Shown here one piece after another: positions 45,922 through 47,479 of a stretch of DNA of 47,479 nt. A program made the translations under genes and the position numbers. Source of the DNA: Vibrio sonorensis (GTDB taxonomy: Bacteria > Pseudomonadota > Gammaproteobacteria > Enterobacterales > Vibrionaceae); NCBI RefSeq assembly GCF_001854765.1, contig NZ_LJJE01000021.1, forward strand, positions 1-47,479, written 5' to 3'. Position 1 is the first letter of the stretch, and each line of letters opens with the position of its first letter. The notes under the pieces were generated by a model. It did no database searches. It was not told where the DNA came from and saw nothing but the letters and a program-made list of their open reading frames with translations.

Positions 45922-46725
45922 ATGACAAGAGTGTTAATCTTTGATTCAGGAGTTGGTGGCTTTTCTGTTTTTCAAGAGATAGAGAAACGTCTGCCATCGA
46001 TTGATTACTTCTACATCTTCGACAATAAAGCCTACCCATATGGGGAACTCGCGCACGATACATTACTAGCGCGAGTGAACAGTATTGTTACTCAAATGGT
46101 AGAGCGGCATCAGATAGACTTGGTTGTTATAGCTTGTAATACAGCAAGTACCGTCGTGTTACCAACATTGCGGAAAAACCTATCTATTCCGGTGGTAGGT
46201 GTGGTACCGGCAATCAAACCCGCTTCCAGCATTTCTAGCCAAGCGGTAGGGTTAATAGCAACACCAGCAACAATCACCCGAGAATATACCCAAGAACTGA
46301 TACGCAACTTCTCAAAGAGTAAACCAGTAGAAATGTTGGGCTCAACGCGTTTAGTCGATATAGCAGAAGATAAGTTGCGCGGGAAAACCGTGTGCCTAAC
46401 AGAACTCAGCACCATACTGACACCAATTAAAGGTAAAGTAGATGTCGCGGTACTGGGCTGTACGCATTTTCCACTGATTAGAGAAGAGATCGGAGAAATC
46501 CTTGGTTCCAAGGTGCAGCTGGTGGACTCAGGAGAAGCGATAGCAAGAAGAGTAGAGTCGCTGGTTAACTCGGTAGTGCCAACCAAACTAGGAAAAAGAG
46601 AAGTATTTGCTACATTAAGGCCAAAAGAAGAAAGCGCCCTAAATAGAGCGCTTTCAGTAATGAACTTTAATCCTATTCAGTCTTTCAGACGGAGATTTAG
46701 GATCGTTAGCAACGCGAACTTTTAG
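45922..46725 (+). CDS. murI: Glutamate racemase
   Basis: 267-residue cytosolic enzyme making D-glutamate for peptidoglycan. Catalytic Cys72 (ACNTAST) and Cys180 (GCTHFPLI) are both present, as is [13 protein letters not shown] near the start and EDKLRGK. The C-terminus runs ...[20 protein letters not shown] and overlaps the convergent RRM gene by 72 bases; the family's usual end pattern (FNPIQ) shows that the frame is real up to about residue 252. Confidence 0.95.
   Translation: MTRVLIFDSGVGGFSVFQEIEKRLPSIDYFYIFDNKAYPYGELAHDTLLARVNSIVTQMVERHQIDLVVIACNTASTVVLPTLRKNLSIPVVGVVPAIKPASSISSQAVGLIATPATITREYTQELIRNFSKSKPVEMLGSTRLVDIAEDKLRGKTVCLTELSTILTPIKGKVDVAVLGCTHFPLIREEIGEILGSKVQLVDSGEAIARRVESLVNSVVPTKLGKREVFATLRPKEESALNRALSVMNFNPIQSFRRRFRIVSNANF
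46631..46654 (-). terminator. Terminator of the RRM gene, inside murI coding sequence
   Basis: GCGC-stem AAAGCGC/GCGCTTT (about 46631-46653) with a T-rich tail on the minus strand (sense T3-C-T2-C-T4). It directly follows the RRM-protein stop and lies within the murI reading frame. Confidence 0.65.
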
Positions 46726-47115
46726 CGTTCTTTGCATGTAGTCCTTTTCATTTAGTCCATTTATGGCTGCTTTTACATCGCTGGCAGCAACGACAACAAA
46801 GCCAAAACCACGACGCTTGCCGGTACGCTTATCTTTCATTAAGCGAACAGCAAAGACTTCCGCGTGTTTACCAAATAACTCCTTAACGTGGGTTTCATTA
46901 GCTTTATATGGCAGGTTACCAACATACAAGGTTTTGGTTGCCACTTGGCTCGATGGATTAGTAAGTGGCGCTTTGCTTGAAAAATGGAACGCAAAGGATG
47001 CAGCAACAACACCAATAACGAAAGCAACAGCCGGAGAAATGGCAAGCTGCGAGAATATCGCTCCGCCTACAGCGGCGATGGCGACAGTTATAAAAATCAG
47101 TTTGTTTGAACTCAT
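46654..47115 (-). CDS. Membrane-anchored RRM-domain RNA-binding protein
   Basis: 153 residues from the ATG at 47115. Two hydrophobic N-terminal segments (about 5-25 and 26-44), then one RNA-recognition motif (about 64-140) with RNP2 LYVGNL and RNP1 [13 protein letters not shown] proteins are uncommon in bacteria outside cyanobacteria and some gammaproteobacteria; a membrane-anchored one beside an rRNA operon is typical of Vibrio. RNA target unknown. The start replaces an ATG 12 bases upstream because the later one fits the hydrophobic start. Confidence 0.82.
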   Translation of the reverse strand: MSSNKLIFITVAIAAVGGAIFSQLAISPAVAFVIGVVAASFAFHFSSKAPLTNPSSQVATKTLYVGNLPYKANETHVKELFGKHAEVFAVRLMKDKRTGKRRGFGFVVVAASDVKAAINGLNEKDYMQRTLKVRVANDPKSPSERLNRIKVHY

Positions 47116-47305
47116 ATTGCAATACAACTTTTTAGGTCGAAAAAGAATGTGTCTGGTATTAACAAAATAGACACACGGATCTTACGTATAAGCATGTTTA
47201 TTTTCCAACGTATTGATGTGACATGACTCAAATGTTGAAATTTTATTCTAATTTTAGCGATTTGATTCCTTTTTGAACAAACAGAATTTTTTATTAAAAA
47301 AACGC

Positions 47306-47333
47306 TTGTCATCCATAGTCAGGTCTCTATAAT
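47306..47333 (+). promoter_or_regulatory. rRNA operon promoter P1
   Basis: TTGTCA and TATAAT spaced 16 bp, followed by the GC-rich discriminator GCCGCCTC, a feature of stringently controlled rRNA promoters. An A/T-rich UP-like element lies just upstream (47286-47303). The operon itself begins beyond the window. Confidence 0.85.
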
Positions 47334-47410
47334 GCCGCCTCACCGACACGGAGTGAGAGTTAACTCACAAAGTGTTAGGGTTGTAGAGTAAGAAAAGTAT
47401 GAATTACTAC

Positions 47411-47438
47411 TTGACTCTTAAACTACAAGGCGTATGAT
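47411..47438 (+). promoter_or_regulatory. rRNA operon promoter P2
   Basis: TTGACT and TATGAT spaced 16 bp, about 105 bp after P1, followed by GC-rich sequence and what looks like the start of the 16S leader (CTAAGTAAAATCAGACG). Tandem P1/P2 is the rrn norm. Confidence 0.8.
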
Positions 47439-47479
47439 ACGCACCCCTGGCGGCTAAGTAAAATCAGACGTCAAAAGCT

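Overview
The window is a compact stretch of Vibrionaceae chromosome, probably chromosome 1 of a Vibrio species near the replication origin. I infer this from the gene order (hemCDXY/cyaA/cyaY/lysA/dapF/xerC, ftsYEX/rpoH, lexA/plsB, sthA/fabR/trmA, btuB/murI then an rRNA promoter) and from protein sequences that recall the Vibrio and E. coli counterparts. The species cannot be named from the sequence alone. Gene density is high and there are no insertion sequences, prophage genes, CRISPR arrays or tRNA genes.

Layout. 0-5 kb (minus strand): a small periplasmic cytochrome c, then the haem operon hemCDXY. 5-8 kb: adenylate cyclase cyaA (TTG start, candidate CRP site), frataxin cyaY, lipoprotein lptM. 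8-12.6 kb: lysA-dapF-DUF484-xerC-yigB, one transcription direction with short or overlapping junctions. 12.6-17.9 kb: a DTW tRNA-modification enzyme and a large lipoprotein (minus), an EVE-domain protein, yigL and pldB (minus), and an RhtB-type exporter. 18-21.2 kb: an arsenical operon arsR-GAPDH-phosphatase-arsJ. 21.3-26.7 kb: an acyltransferase, small membrane proteins of the YhhM/YhhN/YhhL type, YecH, YhgN, rsmD, and a 0.9-kb strand-skewed noncoding stretch. 26.9-30.8 kb: ftsY-ftsE-ftsX and rpoH. 31-34.3 kb: glpE-glpG, a FliL-like protein, ubiC-ubiA. 34.4-39 kb: plsB, dgkA, lexA with two SOS boxes, and a methyltransferase behind a Fur box. 39-42.9 kb: sthA, fabR-yijD, trmA. 43-47.1 kb: a cobalamin riboswitch controlling btuB, a Dph6-like ATP pyrophosphatase, murI, and a membrane-anchored RRM protein. 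The window ends in tandem stringent-type promoters that should drive an rRNA operon beyond the edge.

Most striking technical observation: seven genes (lysA, the DUF484 gene, the COG3650-like lipoprotein gene, glpG, ubiC, plsB, trmA) are each broken by the apparent loss of exactly one base. Adding one base restores a protein of family length in every case. Because plsB, ubiC and lysA are essential or near-essential, and all changes are deletions at short homopolymers, I read these as sequencing or assembly errors rather than pseudogenes. The entries keep the broken state visible and also give the repaired reading.

Biologically, the items most worth a second look are: the tyrosine-phosphatase-like gene inside the arsR-GAPDH-arsJ operon, whose ArsR has a non-canonical cysteine pattern; the Fur-box-controlled leucine-carboxymethyltransferase-like enzyme after lexA; the DnaA-box/GATC cluster between rpoH and glpE; the C-depleted 23.4-24.1 kb spacer with two candidate small proteins and a perfect palindrome; and the murI 3' end, which overlaps the convergent RRM gene and contains that gene's terminator. 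I did not find a clear-cut new multi-gene system; the arsenical operon is the closest candidate.
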